From Paracoccus fontiphilus (lineage in GTDB: Bacteria; Pseudomonadota; Alphaproteobacteria; Rhodobacterales; Rhodobacteraceae), in the NCBI RefSeq assembly GCF_017356265.1, contig NZ_JAFNAW010000016.1, positions 1-64,000 of the forward strand: a stretch of DNA of 64,000 nucleotides, in the 5' to 3' direction. A program made the position numbers and the translations under genes. The notes beneath the pieces were generated by a model. It made no database searches, was not told where the DNA came from, and saw nothing but the letters and a program-made list of their open reading frames with translations. Of this stretch, positions 26,402 through 35,137 are shown piece after piece (position 1 is the stretch's first letter; the number at the start of each line of letters is the position of its first letter).

Positions 26402-27349
26402 ATGACCATCACCATCACCACGGCGCCCTGCTGCTGGGGCGTTGACGACCTCGGCAATCCCAACCTGCCCCCTTGGCGGCTGGTGCTGAGCGAGGCCGCA
26501 GCCGCCGGTTACGGCGGGCTCGAGTTGGGCCCCCATGGCTACATGCCGCTGGACGCCGAGGTGGTGTCAGGGGAACTGCGCAACCGGGGGCTCTACGTCG
26601 TGGCGGGCACGATCTTCGACAACCTGGTCGATCCTGCGAACCTTGAAAACCTGAAGGACCAGACCCGCCGGATCTGCGCGGTCATCACCGCCCTGCCCCG
26701 CCCGCCCCTATCGCCGGGCCAGCGCTTTGCCGCGCCCTATCTGACGGTGATGGACTGGGGCCACGAGGCGCGCGACTATGCCGCGGGCCATTCGGACCGC
26801 GCCGGGCGGCTGGGCGACGCGGCATGGGCCGGCATGGTCGCCACGATCCGCAGCATCGCCTGCATCGCGCGGGACGAATACGGCGTCCGCGCCGTGATCC
26901 ACCCCCATGCCGGCGGCCACATCGAGTTCGCCGACGAGATCGAGCGCATCGTCCGTGACATCCCCGCCGACGAGGCCGGGCTGTGCCTGGACACCGGCCA
27001 CACCCTTTATGCCGGGATGGACCCGGTCGCCATGCTGGACCGGTACTGGGACCGGCTGGACTACCTCCACTTCAAGGACATCGACGCGGCCAGATACGCC
27101 GAGGTCATGGCCCGCCGCATCCGCTTCTTCGATGCCTGCGCCGAAGGCGTGATGTGCCCCATCGGCGACGGCTGCATCGACTATCCCGCGATCCTGGCCC
27201 TGCTGGACCGGCGCGACTATGCGGGCTTCATCACCGTGGAACAGGAACGCGACCCGCTGAACGCCGGCGGATCGCTGGCCGATGTCCGCAAATCCCGCCG
27301 CTATCTGGAAACCGTGGGCTTTGCCCGGACCGAGGAGACGACCCGATGA
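26402..27349 (+). CDS. TIM-barrel sugar isomerase/inosose dehydratase-like protein
   Basis: This 315-aa AP-endonuclease-2-type TIM barrel has metal-site segments GYGGLELGPHGYM, AVIHPHAGGHIEF, LCLDTGHTLYAG, YLHFKDIDAA and FITVEQERDPL. The order resembles inosose dehydratases (IolE), but it is distinct from the iolE at 9582. ATG 26402 follows CGGAGGACACC; the in-frame Met seven codons earlier has no site. It is the first gene of a divergent pair controlled by the palindrome at 26327, and it overlaps the next dehydrogenase by ATGA. A role with an alternative inositol or sugar is likely but unproven. Confidence 0.82.
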   Translation: MTITITTAPCCWGVDDLGNPNLPPWRLVLSEAAAAGYGGLELGPHGYMPLDAEVVSGELRNRGLYVVAGTIFDNLVDPANLENLKDQTRRICAVITALPRPPLSPGQRFAAPYLTVMDWGHEARDYAAGHSDRAGRLGDAAWAGMVATIRSIACIARDEYGVRAVIHPHAGGHIEFADEIERIVRDIPADEAGLCLDTGHTLYAGMDPVAMLDRYWDRLDYLHFKDIDAARYAEVMARRIRFFDACAEGVMCPIGDGCIDYPAILALLDRRDYAGFITVEQERDPLNAGGSLADVRKSRRYLETVGFARTEETTR

Positions 27350-28518
27350 TCAACGGCACCCGCCTGACGAAATCCGCGATCCGCTGGGGCATGGTGGGCG
27401 GCGGCAAGGGCAGCCAGATCGGCTATGTCCACCGGTCCGCCGCCCTGCGCGACGGCTATTTCGACCTGAAGGCCGGGGCCTTCGACCTCGACCCCGACCG
27501 GGGCCGCGCCTTCGGGGTCGACCTGGGTCTGGACCCCGACCGCTGCTATCCCGACTACGGGGCGATGTTCGCGGCCGAATCCGCCCGTCCCGACGGCATC
27601 CGCTGCGTGACGGTCGCCACGCCCAACAACACCCATTACCCGATCACCAGGGCCGCCCTTCTGGCCGGGCTTCACGTGATCTGCGAAAAGCCCCTGACCT
27701 TCACCACGGCCGAGGCCTTGGATCTGCAAGCCATCGCCGCCGAACGCGGCCTGGTTGTCGGCGTCACCTACGGCTATTCCGGCCACCAGATGATCGAGGA
27801 AGCCGCCCGCCTTGTCGCCGACGGCACCCTGGGCGAGATCCGCATCGTCAACCTGCAATTCGCCCATGGCTTCCACAGCCAGGCGGTCGAAGGAGACAGC
27901 CCCGCCACCCGCTGGCGCGTCGATCCGGCCTTTGCGGGACCCAGCTATGTCCTGGGGGATCTGGCGACGCATCCCCTCTACATCGCGGGGGTCATCTGCC
28001 CCGACCTGCGCATCAAGCGGCTGCTCTGCTCGCGCCAAAGCTTTGTCGCCTCGCGCGCGCCGCTGGAGGACAATGCCACGGTGCTGATGGAATACGACAC
28101 GGGCGCGGTGGGCACCTGCTGGACCTCGGCCGTGAACGCGGGGGCGATGCACAGCCAGAAGGTGCGGGTCGTGGGGTCCAAGGGGTCGATCGAATGGTGG
28201 GACGAGCACCCCAACCAGTTGCGGCTGGAAATCCAGGGCGAGCCCGCACGCCTGCTGGACCGGGGGATGCCCTACCTGCACCCGCAGGCCCTGGCCGACG
28301 ACCGCATCGGCGCGGGCCATCCCGAAGGGCTGTTCGACGCCTGGGCCAACCTCCACTACCGGTTCGCGCTGGCCATCGAGGCGCATGAGGACCGCGATCC
28401 GTCCGGCGTGGCCGGCCTGCGCTATCCCGGCATCGCGGCAGGGGTCGAGGGCGTCCGCTGGGTCGAACACTGCGTCCGGTCCGCCGACGCGGGCGGGGTC
28501 TGGGTGGACTATGCCTGA
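27346..28518 (+). CDS. Gfo/Idh/MocA family oxidoreductase, scyllo-inositol/sugar dehydrogenase-like
   Basis: This 390-aa enzyme has GMVGGGKGSQIGYVHR (NAD-binding), VATPNNTHYPI, ICEKPLTFTTAEA, and GDLATHPLYIAGVI carrying the conserved His of the active site. A C-terminal AIEAHEDRDPSGVAGLRYPGIAAG is characteristic of a dehydrogenase subfamily common in inositol clusters. Its start overlaps the preceding stop (ATGA), giving translational coupling with the TIM-barrel enzyme. Likely oxidises a cyclitol or hexose; the exact substrate is not visible. Confidence 0.85.
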   Translation: MINGTRLTKSAIRWGMVGGGKGSQIGYVHRSAALRDGYFDLKAGAFDLDPDRGRAFGVDLGLDPDRCYPDYGAMFAAESARPDGIRCVTVATPNNTHYPITRAALLAGLHVICEKPLTFTTAEALDLQAIAAERGLVVGVTYGYSGHQMIEEAARLVADGTLGEIRIVNLQFAHGFHSQAVEGDSPATRWRVDPAFAGPSYVLGDLATHPLYIAGVICPDLRIKRLLCSRQSFVASRAPLEDNATVLMEYDTGAVGTCWTSAVNAGAMHSQKVRVVGSKGSIEWWDEHPNQLRLEIQGEPARLLDRGMPYLHPQALADDRIGAGHPEGLFDAWANLHYRFALAIEAHEDRDPSGVAGLRYPGIAAGVEGVRWVEHCVRSADAGGVWVDYA

Positions 28519-28560
28519 AGACGGGCCGCGTGGCGCCATCGTCCAAAATGCGGGCCGCAG

Positions 28561-28586
28561 GGAACCGGCGGGCGGCGATGCTCGTA
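28561..28586 (+). promoter_or_regulatory. Weak EcfG-like promoter before 63-aa gene
   Basis: GGAAC (28561-28565), 17 bases, CGTA (28583-28586), 30 bases before GTG 28617. The last -10 base deviates from CGTT. Confidence 0.35.
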
Positions 28587-28616
28587 AGGTCAGGAATGCC
28601 GACAGGAGCTTGGGCC

Positions 28617-28808
28617 GTGGACGAATACTGGATCTGCCGACGCGACAACCCCCATTTCCGGCTGAACGAGGCCGGGTCCGACTTTTCGACCAGCGCCGCG
28701 CCCATGGTGTTCGACAGCCATGACGCGGCCCATGACTACATGATCCGAGAGAACACCAGGCCGCCGCTCGAAGGCCTGTCGCTGGAGATCGTCAAGTCCG
28801 ACGGGTGA
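28617..28808 (+). CDS. Small hypothetical protein (63 aa)
   Basis: The chosen start is GTG 28617, eight bases after AGGAG; upstream in-frame ATGs lack a ribosome site and give a non-globular N-terminus. The protein (VDEYWICRRDNPHFRL...) is small, soluble and charged, with a helical C-terminal half (SHDAAHDYMIRENTR) and an ending LEIVKSDG. No family recognised. The position after the inositol island and an EcfG-like element upstream fit the group of small stress proteins in this window. Function unknown. Confidence 0.55.
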   Translation: MDEYWICRRDNPHFRLNEAGSDFSTSAAPMVFDSHDAAHDYMIRENTRPPLEGLSLEIVKSDG

Positions 28809-29016
28809 CATGGCCCCCCGCCCGCGACGCCGGAACGGCAAGCCCCCGCGACGCGGTCGCGGGCGGCGATCGCCATGGGCCGCAGGCAGGCTTGTGCCGG
28901 TCGGGCCGGCTTTCGGATCACGGGTGCAATAGGCCTCGCAAGATGATTGTTTCACCTATATCAGTATGTTCAAAGCGGGCTGGGCCAGATCTCTCCCGGA
29001 ATGAGACGACCCTGGT
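28809..29016. other. 208-base intergenic region, AT-richer 3' half
   Basis: The first half is GC-rich with repeated GCGACG-type runs. The second half (about 28925-28980, ATGATTGTTTCACC through TATCAGTATGTTC) is AT-richer and is the likely promoter region of the HWE kinase at 29017. No EcfG consensus and no terminator was recognised here. Confidence 0.3.
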
Positions 29017-30528
29017 ATGGACAGATTGCACAAGGCCAAGATGCCCACGGCCGACCATGTGTCGGCACTGAAAGGCGGGGGGGAATGCGGCGCCCTGCTG
29101 CGCGGTCTCGACTGGACCGCGAACCCTCTTGGGCACCCTGAGGACTGGCCGGCGGAACTGTCGGCCCTTGTCGGGATCACCCTGGCCTCGGCCCAGCCGA
29201 TGCTGATCGTCTGGGGCCCCAGCCAGATCACGCTGTATAATGACGGCTATGCGGCCATGTGCGGCCAGCGCCACCCGCAGGCGCTTGGCAGGCCGTTCAA
29301 GGAACTGTGGTTCGACATCTGGGACACGGTCCAGCCGATCATCGACGCCGCCTATTCGGGCGTCAGCACCTCGATGGACGACATCGAGTTCACGATGCAT
29401 CGCAACGGCTATCCCGAAAAGACGAACTTCGCCTTTTCCTACAATCCGGTTCGCAACCGCGCGGGCGAGGTGCTGGGCATGTTCTGCCCGTGCACCGAAA
29501 CCACCGCCAGCGTCGCCGCCCGCGGCGTCGAGCGCGTGGAGCGGAGCGGCTTCCTGCAGGTGCTCGAGGTGGCGCTTGGCGCGACGGCCCTGCTCAGCGG
29601 GCCCGACCATGTCTTCCGTTTCGCGAATGCCGAATATGCCAAGCTTGTGGGCAACCGCGACATCATCGGCAAGCCCGTCCGGCTTGCCCTGCCCGAGGTC
29701 GTGGGACAGGGTTTCGTCGCGATCCTCGACAAGGTTTACCGCACCGGCGAATCCCATGTCGGCCGCCAGATCCCCATCGAGCTGAAAAGCCATCCCGACG
29801 CCGTCGCCAGGCTGCGCCACCTCGATTTCCTGTATCACCCGATCCGGGACGAGAAGGGCGCGATCAACGGCATCTTCGTTCAGGCGCTGGATGTCACCGA
29901 GCAGGTGGACGAGGAACAAAGGCAGGGGATGCTGAACCGCGAACTGGGCCACCGGCTGAAGAACCAGCTGGCCATGGTCCAGGCCATCGTGAACCAGACA
30001 CTGCGCTCCGCCGATGACCTGGAATCGGCCGGCAAGGCCCTGAGCGGCCGCATCCGCGCCCTGGCCGGCGCCCACGACATGCTGATCGAGGGCCGCGCAA
30101 GCAGGACCACCGTGGACGAGATCGTCCGCAAGGCCCTGGCACCCTATGACGATGACAGGGGAACGCGGATCGGCATCGGCGGGCCCTCGCTGGCGATCGC
30201 GTCGCGGCCTGCGCTGTCGCTTTCACTGATCCTTCACGAGCTTTCGACCAACGCCACCAAATACGGCGCCTTGTCCAACGACGCGGGCCTTGTCCGCATC
30301 GACTGGCGGACCCGCCCTTCCCCGGACGGAACAGAGCAGTTCGTCCTGTCCTGGAGCGAGACGGACGGCCCGCCCGTCACCGAGCCGGAAAGCATCGGCT
30401 CGGGCACGCGCCTGATCCGCACGGGGCTGTCGGGAACGGCCGCCTGCGAGGTCGTCATCGACTATGCCCCCGACGGGCTGCGCTGCGAGATCGCCGCCGA
30501 TCTGGCAAGCTTCCAGAACGAGAACTAG
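29017..30528 (+). CDS. PAS-domain HWE-family sensor histidine kinase (cytoplasmic)
   Basis: This 503-aa kinase has no membrane segment. Two PAS-type regions are visible, about 40-165 (MLIVWGPSQITLYNDGYAAMCG) and about 175-300 (LLSGPDHVFRFANAEYAKLVG), followed by the HWE kinase core. The phosphoacceptor helix is NRELGHRLKNQLAMVQAI (His near 314), the N-box is LSLILHELSTNATKYGALS, and the WxE signature is in LSWSETDGPP. HWE kinases in alphaproteobacteria often signal to single-domain regulators or to PhyR of the general stress response. No partner response regulator is adjacent. Start ATG 29017; a second Met at 29041 is possible. Confidence 0.88.
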   Translation: MDRLHKAKMPTADHVSALKGGGECGALLRGLDWTANPLGHPEDWPAELSALVGITLASAQPMLIVWGPSQITLYNDGYAAMCGQRHPQALGRPFKELWFDIWDTVQPIIDAAYSGVSTSMDDIEFTMHRNGYPEKTNFAFSYNPVRNRAGEVLGMFCPCTETTASVAARGVERVERSGFLQVLEVALGATALLSGPDHVFRFANAEYAKLVGNRDIIGKPVRLALPEVVGQGFVAILDKVYRTGESHVGRQIPIELKSHPDAVARLRHLDFLYHPIRDEKGAINGIFVQALDVTEQVDEEQRQGMLNRELGHRLKNQLAMVQAIVNQTLRSADDLESAGKALSGRIRALAGAHDMLIEGRASRTTVDEIVRKALAPYDDDRGTRIGIGGPSLAIASRPALSLSLILHELSTNATKYGALSNDAGLVRIDWRTRPSPDGTEQFVLSWSETDGPPVTEPESIGSGTRLIRTGLSGTAACEVVIDYAPDGLRCEIAADLASFQNEN

Positions 30529-30606
30529 GCCGCTGCACCGGTCCGTCCGCCTGCCGCGCGCCGGATGGCGGGGCATGTGATAAACATTGGTCCGGCCGAT
30601 TTCTGC

Positions 30607-30631
30607 GGAACCCCGGCCCCGATGCGGTGTT
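30607..30631 (+). promoter_or_regulatory. EcfG-type promoter before PQQ-dehydrogenase/PEBP gene
   Basis: GGAAC (30607-30611), 16 bases, TGTT (30628-30631), 33 bases before ATG 30665. Confidence 0.6.
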
Positions 30632-30664
30632 GGCCGGAAAACAGCTTCGCCAACAGGAACAGCC

Positions 30665-32440
30665 ATGCCGCGCTTTCAGACGGTTCTCATGATCTCGGCG
30701 TCGCTTGTCGCGCCATCCGCCCTGCTGGCCCAGCCGGAAGGCAAGGTCGGGCAGTATTCCGACGTGACGATCACCGGTGCCATCCTTGAACCGACCCCGA
30801 GAAAGGCGGCCAGCGACGACGAGCTTCTGGCGGGCCTCACGCTGGCCGAAGGCGCGACCGCCACCGTCTTCGCAAGGGATCTGGTGAACCCGCGCATCCT
30901 GGCGGTGTCCGCCGATGGCACCCTTTACGCCACGCGGCGCAGCGTGGGTGACGTGATCATGCTGCGCGACGGCGACAGCGACGGGGTGGCCGATGCGCCG
31001 GTCACGGTCGCGAGCAGGCCGGGGATGCACGGCATCGCCTTTGACGGCAACCGCGTCTATCTGGCAACCGTCAACGACGTCTATGTCGCGGACGTGGCCG
31101 AGGACGGCACCTTTGGCGACCTGCAGCGCATCATCAACGACCTGCCGGACGGCGGCCAGCATCCGAACCGCACCCTTGCCATGGGACCGGACGGCAAGCT
31201 CTACATCTCGGCCGGAAGCACCTGCAACGCCTGCGCCGAGACCAATCCCGAAAGCGCGACCATGCTGCGCGCGGAACCCGACGGGACCAGCCGCGCGATC
31301 TTCGCCAGCGGCTTGCGCAACACCATCGGCTTCGACTGGGAACCGGAATCAGGCCAGCTTTGGGGCATGGATCACGGCATCGACTGGCTGGGCGACGAGG
31401 AGCAGATCGAGGAACTGAACCAGATCCAGCAGGGCAAGCGGTACGGCTGGCCCTTCGTCTATGGCATGGACGAGTTCAACCCGCAGGACAATCCGCCGCC
31501 GGGCACCACCTTGGAAACCTGGGCCGAGATGTCCGAGGAACCGGCGCGGGGCTATACGCCCCATGCCGCGCCGATGCAGATGGTGTTCTATGACGGCGCG
31601 ATGTTTCCCGAATGGCGCGGCGACGCCCTTGTCGCCATGCGGGGATCGTGGAACCGCCGCCCGCCGTCGGGCTATGAACTGATCAGGATCGACTTCCAGG
31701 ATGGCAAGCCCGTCGGCTTCGAACCCGTCGTGACCGGCTTTCTGGCGGAAGGCACGGATGGCTGGACCTATTCGGGCCGTCCGGTCGGCGTCGCCGTGGG
31801 GAAGGATGGCGCCATCTTCCTGTCAGACGACAGCGAGGGCGTGATCTATCGCATCGCCTCGCACAGCGCGCCGCAGGACCGTCCGCCGGCGGGCGGCCCC
31901 GTGCCGAACGCGCTGACCCCGCCCCCGCCCGCCCCCCTGGCGATCGAGGCGCTTAAGGCGGAACCCGGCCTGACCGTTTCCGCCCCCTTCCAGCCCGATG
32001 GCGCCATCGACCTTGAACACGCGGCCGATGGCGACAACGCCTCGCCCGCCTTGTCCTGGGAAGGCGCGCCCGAGGGCACGCAGTCCTTTGTGGTCCTGTC
32101 CGAAGACCCCGATGCCAAGGAGCCCAAGCCCTTCGTCCACTGGCTGGCCTATGACATCCCGGCCGGGGTGACCGCCCTGCGCGAGGGGCTGCCGACCGAG
32201 GCATCGCTGCCCGATCCCGAAGGGGTGAAGCAGGGCGCCAACTCGATGGGATCGACCGGCTATACCGGGCCGAAGCCGCCGGTGCAGGACGGGGCGCATC
32301 ATTACCACTTCCAGGTCTTCGCCCTGGACGTGCCCAGCCTGGCCCTGCCCCCCGCTGCCGACCGCGCCGCCGTTCTTGCCGCGATGCAGGGTCACGTCCT
32401 TGCCGCAGGAGAGATCGTGGGCACCTTCGACCGAAACTGA
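30665..32440 (+). CDS. Periplasmic PQQ-type sugar (sorbosone) dehydrogenase fused to a YbhB/PEBP domain
   Basis: This 591-aa protein begins with a Sec signal (MPRFQTVLMISASLVAPSALLA). Residues about 50-410 form a beta-propeller of the glucose/sorbosone dehydrogenase family (ILAVSADGTLYATRR, PGMHGIAFDGNRVYLA, HPNRTLAMGPDGKLYISAGS, FASGLRNTIGFDW, GWPFVYGMDE, VAMRGSWNRRPPSGYE). After a Pro-rich linker (about 420-445), residues about 460-590 are a complete phosphatidylethanolamine-binding-like YbhB/YbcL domain (PALSWEGAPEGTQSFVVLSE, KPFVHWLAYDIPAG, GPKPPVQDGAHHYHFQVFAL). Each half is normally a separate protein. ATG 30665 is placed by the signal peptide. The EcfG-like promoter suggests stress control. 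Confidence 0.87.
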   Translation: MPRFQTVLMISASLVAPSALLAQPEGKVGQYSDVTITGAILEPTPRKAASDDELLAGLTLAEGATATVFARDLVNPRILAVSADGTLYATRRSVGDVIMLRDGDSDGVADAPVTVASRPGMHGIAFDGNRVYLATVNDVYVADVAEDGTFGDLQRIINDLPDGGQHPNRTLAMGPDGKLYISAGSTCNACAETNPESATMLRAEPDGTSRAIFASGLRNTIGFDWEPESGQLWGMDHGIDWLGDEEQIEELNQIQQGKRYGWPFVYGMDEFNPQDNPPPGTTLETWAEMSEEPARGYTPHAAPMQMVFYDGAMFPEWRGDALVAMRGSWNRRPPSGYELIRIDFQDGKPVGFEPVVTGFLAEGTDGWTYSGRPVGVAVGKDGAIFLSDDSEGVIYRIASHSAPQDRPPAGGPVPNALTPPPPAPLAIEALKAEPGLTVSAPFQPDGAIDLEHAADGDNASPALSWEGAPEGTQSFVVLSEDPDAKEPKPFVHWLAYDIPAGVTALREGLPTEASLPDPEGVKQGANSMGSTGYTGPKPPVQDGAHHYHFQVFALDVPSLALPPAADRAAVLAAMQGHVLAAGEIVGTFDRN

Positions 32441-32492
32441 TGGGGCCGCCGCACGGCTAGCATGACCTTTGCCGCCGGTGCAGGTCCCGCCG

Positions 32493-32795
32493 TTAGCCTT
32501 TCTTCCGGCCGCCGCCGCGCGGCACGCGGGACAGGAAGCCCGGCGGGCGGCGGCTGACCCAATCGGCAAAGACCGCAAGCCGGGGATGCGCGCGCAGGGC
32601 CTCGGGCGTGTTGAAGCTCCGCGCCAGATCCTTTTCGCTGATCGCGGCATGGATTTCCTTGTGGCAGATGTGGTGCATCAGCACCACCGGCCCCCTTGCC
32701 CCGCCTTTCGACCGGGGAATGAGGTGATGCAGGCTTTGCGGCACATCGGGCGGGATGGGACGCAGGCAAAGAGGGCAGCGGGGATCGTCGTCCAT
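32493..32795 (-). CDS. HNH endonuclease domain protein
   Basis: This 100-aa protein has a CPLC zinc knuckle at its N-terminus, then SLHHLIPRSKGG (the HNH central His region) and LMHHICHKEIHAAIS (final His). The C-terminal 40 residues (FADWVSRRPPGFLSRV, then GGGRKKG) are basic and could bind nucleic acid. This compact type is widespread and usually not tied to a mobile intron. No methylase or toxin partner is next to it. It is convergent with the PQQ-dehydrogenase gene. Substrate and biological role unknown. Confidence 0.82.
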   Translation of the reverse strand: MDDDPRCPLCLRPIPPDVPQSLHHLIPRSKGGARGPVVLMHHICHKEIHAAISEKDLARSFNTPEALRAHPRLAVFADWVSRRPPGFLSRVPRGGGRKKG

Positions 32796-32929
32796 GGCCC
32801 CGATATGTGCACTGCCCGCGGAAAGTCACGCAAAAGGCATCCGGCTTTCGTTCAATTTTTGTTCGCATTCGTTGCCTTCAGGCGCGGCTTGTGCTTCAGG
32901 CGGTCCAAAGCCCTTGTCACCGTCCGCCC

Positions 32930-33790
32930 ATGAACGTTCTTGCCTTCCCGGACCGCTCTTTCATCCCGACCGATGGCCCGGCGCCGATCCTGGCCGGCTT
33001 CGAATGCGGCAGGCTGCACTGGAACGGCCACGACCTGCTGCATTCGACCAACCACCTGCCGGCGGGGGCGATGGCGCATCACTATGCCGTCGCCCGCGAG
33101 CAGGGGGTGGCCGGCGCACGGGACGGGTTGTCGTGGCGCCACGACATCGTGGCGCGCGTCAAGGCGGTGCCGGAGGGATTTCCGGTGATCTGGGACTTTG
33201 TCCATTTCGATGCCCCGCCCCGGCCTGCCCAGCACGCGGTGGCCTGCTGCCTTGCGCTGCCGCCGGACGCCTGGGCGATCGCGGTCAACGAACCCTCGGT
33301 CGGGCGCCGCGTTTCGGGCATGACGCCGAAGCGGGCCACGGACATGGCGCTGAAGATGATGGCTGTCGCCGCCTGCCTGCCCGTCCGGCCCCGTTTCGCG
33401 ACCTGCGATCCGTTCCATCACCTGCACCCCGGCGTCTTCGCGGCCACCGACCGCCTGGTCGCCAGCGGCCATGTCCGGATGGTGGGCGTGAACTACTATC
33501 CCCACCACGCCGTCGAACCCCTGCACCGCGTGCTGCGCGCGGTTGCCGACCGCTACCGCCTTCCGGTGATGATCACCGAGACCGGCTGGCACCAGGGCCT
33601 GCGCGCGGCGCACCGGCGCTTTCCCCATGTGCGTGACCGCTGGGACTGGCTGGCCCATGTCCAAGGGGAAATCGCGCTGTCGGGGGTGCCGGTCGCGGGC
33701 CTGTGCTGGTATCCGTGGCTGGACATGCCCGCCTGGGACAACCCCCATCACGGCCGCTGGCCCTGTGGCTGGCCGGGACGCCAGGCCTGA
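32930..33790 (+). CDS. Clan-A glycoside hydrolase-like protein (beta-glucosidase-like)
   Basis: This 286-aa protein looks like a short TIM-barrel glycosidase. The acid/base motif WAIAVNEPSVG (Asn-Glu-Pro) lies near residue 120 and the nucleophile motif VMITETGWHQG (Thr-Glu-x-Gly) near residue 215. Aromatic-rich barrel segments VGVNYYPHH and AGLCWYPWLDMPAWDN fit substrate binding. It lacks a signal peptide. It is shorter than GH1 enzymes, so the family is uncertain. ATG 32930 was chosen because the preceding in-frame stretch overlaps the HNH gene and has no family features. A hairpin follows the stop codon. Confidence 0.72.
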   Translation: MNVLAFPDRSFIPTDGPAPILAGFECGRLHWNGHDLLHSTNHLPAGAMAHHYAVAREQGVAGARDGLSWRHDIVARVKAVPEGFPVIWDFVHFDAPPRPAQHAVACCLALPPDAWAIAVNEPSVGRRVSGMTPKRATDMALKMMAVAACLPVRPRFATCDPFHHLHPGVFAATDRLVASGHVRMVGVNYYPHHAVEPLHRVLRAVADRYRLPVMITETGWHQGLRAAHRRFPHVRDRWDWLAHVQGEIALSGVPVAGLCWYPWLDMPAWDNPHHGRWPCGWPGRQA

Positions 33791-33791
33791 A

Positions 33792-33808
33792 CCCGAAGGA
33801 ACTTCGGG
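33792..33808 (+). terminator. Compact hairpin after glycosidase-like gene
   Basis: CCCGAAG, loop GAA, CTTCGGG: seven perfect pairs with a three-base loop starting right after the stop codon. No T tract follows. Confidence 0.5.
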
Positions 33809-34203
33809 CATCCGTTCGACGCAGGTGGGGCGGCACCGGAACAAGAACACTGACAAACCATCCCGCCCCACCCCTGCGACGGATCACAGATGCGGACAGG
33901 GCTACCCTAGGCAGGATCGGAACAGGCCGTCACCGTGAAACTTTGCAATCGATTTCATCTCACAGGTGAGTATTCCATCAAATCAGACTTATAAGCCGAT
34001 TTTTTTCTGCAAATAAACTTCCGACGATGCCGGGATCATCATGCCCGACGGCATTCAAAGTAGGCAGAGAGGTGGAAAAGCAGCGGCTTGCACGGTTTCG
34101 ATGCACAGAATCAGAGAGGCCCCGCGCCCGTGACCCCGTCCTGCCCGTCTGGGGGTCACGCCCGTCCCTGTGGTGTGACTTCCGGGGCGGCCTGGGGTCA
34201 TGA
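33809..34203. other. 395-base gap: AT-rich pocket and hairpin next to the dead transposase
   Basis: There is no credible gene. Positions about 33955-34020 (including GATTTTTTTCTGC) are strikingly AT-rich for this genome. A perfect 8-bp dyad, GTGACCCC (34130-34137) and GGGGTCAC (34152-34159), lies 45 bases from the end of the transposase remnant and could belong to the element's end or be a terminator. No matching inverted repeat was found on the other side. Confidence 0.45.
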
Positions 34204-34930
34204 TCAGGCAGCTTTCGTGGTGATGCTGGGAAGGGGGTCGATCTCCTCCTTGTCGGTCCGGGCGACTACCTCGACCATCATGTTGCGGCTCGAGGTCTGC
34301 CGTTCGTCGTTCTGCTCGAAGGGCACCGCGCCGATCAGCCGCAGGATCGAGGCCTCGCTGGGGAAGATGCCGGCGACATCAGCCCTGCGCTTCACCTCCT
34401 TGCCGAGGCGTTCAAGTGGGTTGGTGCGGTGCCGCCGAGGAAAGGTCATGCAGGCCAGAACGTCGTCCTCGTCCCCGTTCATCAGGTCCGCGAGCTTGGG
34501 CCAGCGGGGTCGGACTTGCTCAGCAACCTTGCGCCAGATTTCTCTGGCATGGATGGGGTCCGGCTGATCGAAGGCCCGCCGGATCGCGGCCGCCACGACT
34601 GCGAGCTGGCCTTTGGAGACATGCGCCAGGTCATAGCCCATCCGGTGAACCCTGCACCTTTGCCGGGTCGCCGCGAACGCCCGCGCGATGGCGGCCTTGA
34701 GGCCGTGCGCAGGGAACGCAGAAGGTCGGTCCAGAAGGTCTCCGCCTCCGCCGGGCCGATGCAAAGGCCGAGGATCTCGCGGCGGCCTTCCGTGTTGGCG
34801 GCCATGGCGATTATGGCCGCCACCAAGACGATCCGCCCGCCCTGGCGCTGCTTGCGGTAAGTGGCGTCCAGCCAGACATAGGGCCATTCCCCGGCGAGCG
34901 GGCGGTTCGAGGCAACCCGCCGACCCGACG
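34204..34930 (-). pseudogene. Decayed IS256-family (Mutator-type) transposase
   Basis: Two reading frames together spell the C-terminal part of an IS256-type transposase. One frame (about 34901 down to 34715) reads GEWPYVWLDATYRKQRQGGR...EAETFWTDLLRSL and holds the first catalytic Asp (WLDATY). The other (about 34705 to 34204) reads HGLKAAIARAFAATRQRCRVHRM...NPLERLGKEVKRR and holds the final Glu. Between them the usual segment around the second catalytic Asp is missing and the frame changes. The N-terminal third of the protein is unrecognisable. With one catalytic residue lost and the frame broken, the element cannot make active transposase. Confidence 0.8.
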
Positions 34931-35106
34931 TGTCGAGGCGCCGCCGATCCAGGCCTCCGGGATCGTTCCGGCATGGCTTGCATCTGCCCCATTGCAGCAG
35001 GCATGATGAAGCCGGCATGGACGCGCAACCCGTGCGGGAACAGGGTGACGCCGCGTGGCTGTTGACTGGGCGTGCATCTCTCCGGCAATTTTCACCGCAT
35101 CATTTC

Positions 35107-35132
35107 GGAACCGTCCTCGCAGGACAGGCGTT
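35107..35132 (+). promoter_or_regulatory. EcfG consensus promoter before hybrid kinase operon
   Basis: GGAAC (35107-35111), 17 bases, CGTT (35129-35132): exact consensus, 45 bases before GTG 35178. Confidence 0.65.
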
Positions 35133-35137
35133 CGACG

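Noticed and set aside
28832-28857. Possible EcfG promoter (GGAAC at 28832) before the HWE kinase
   Set aside because: At N16 or N17 the -10 reads GCGG or CGGT and lacks GTT, and it is far from the start codon.
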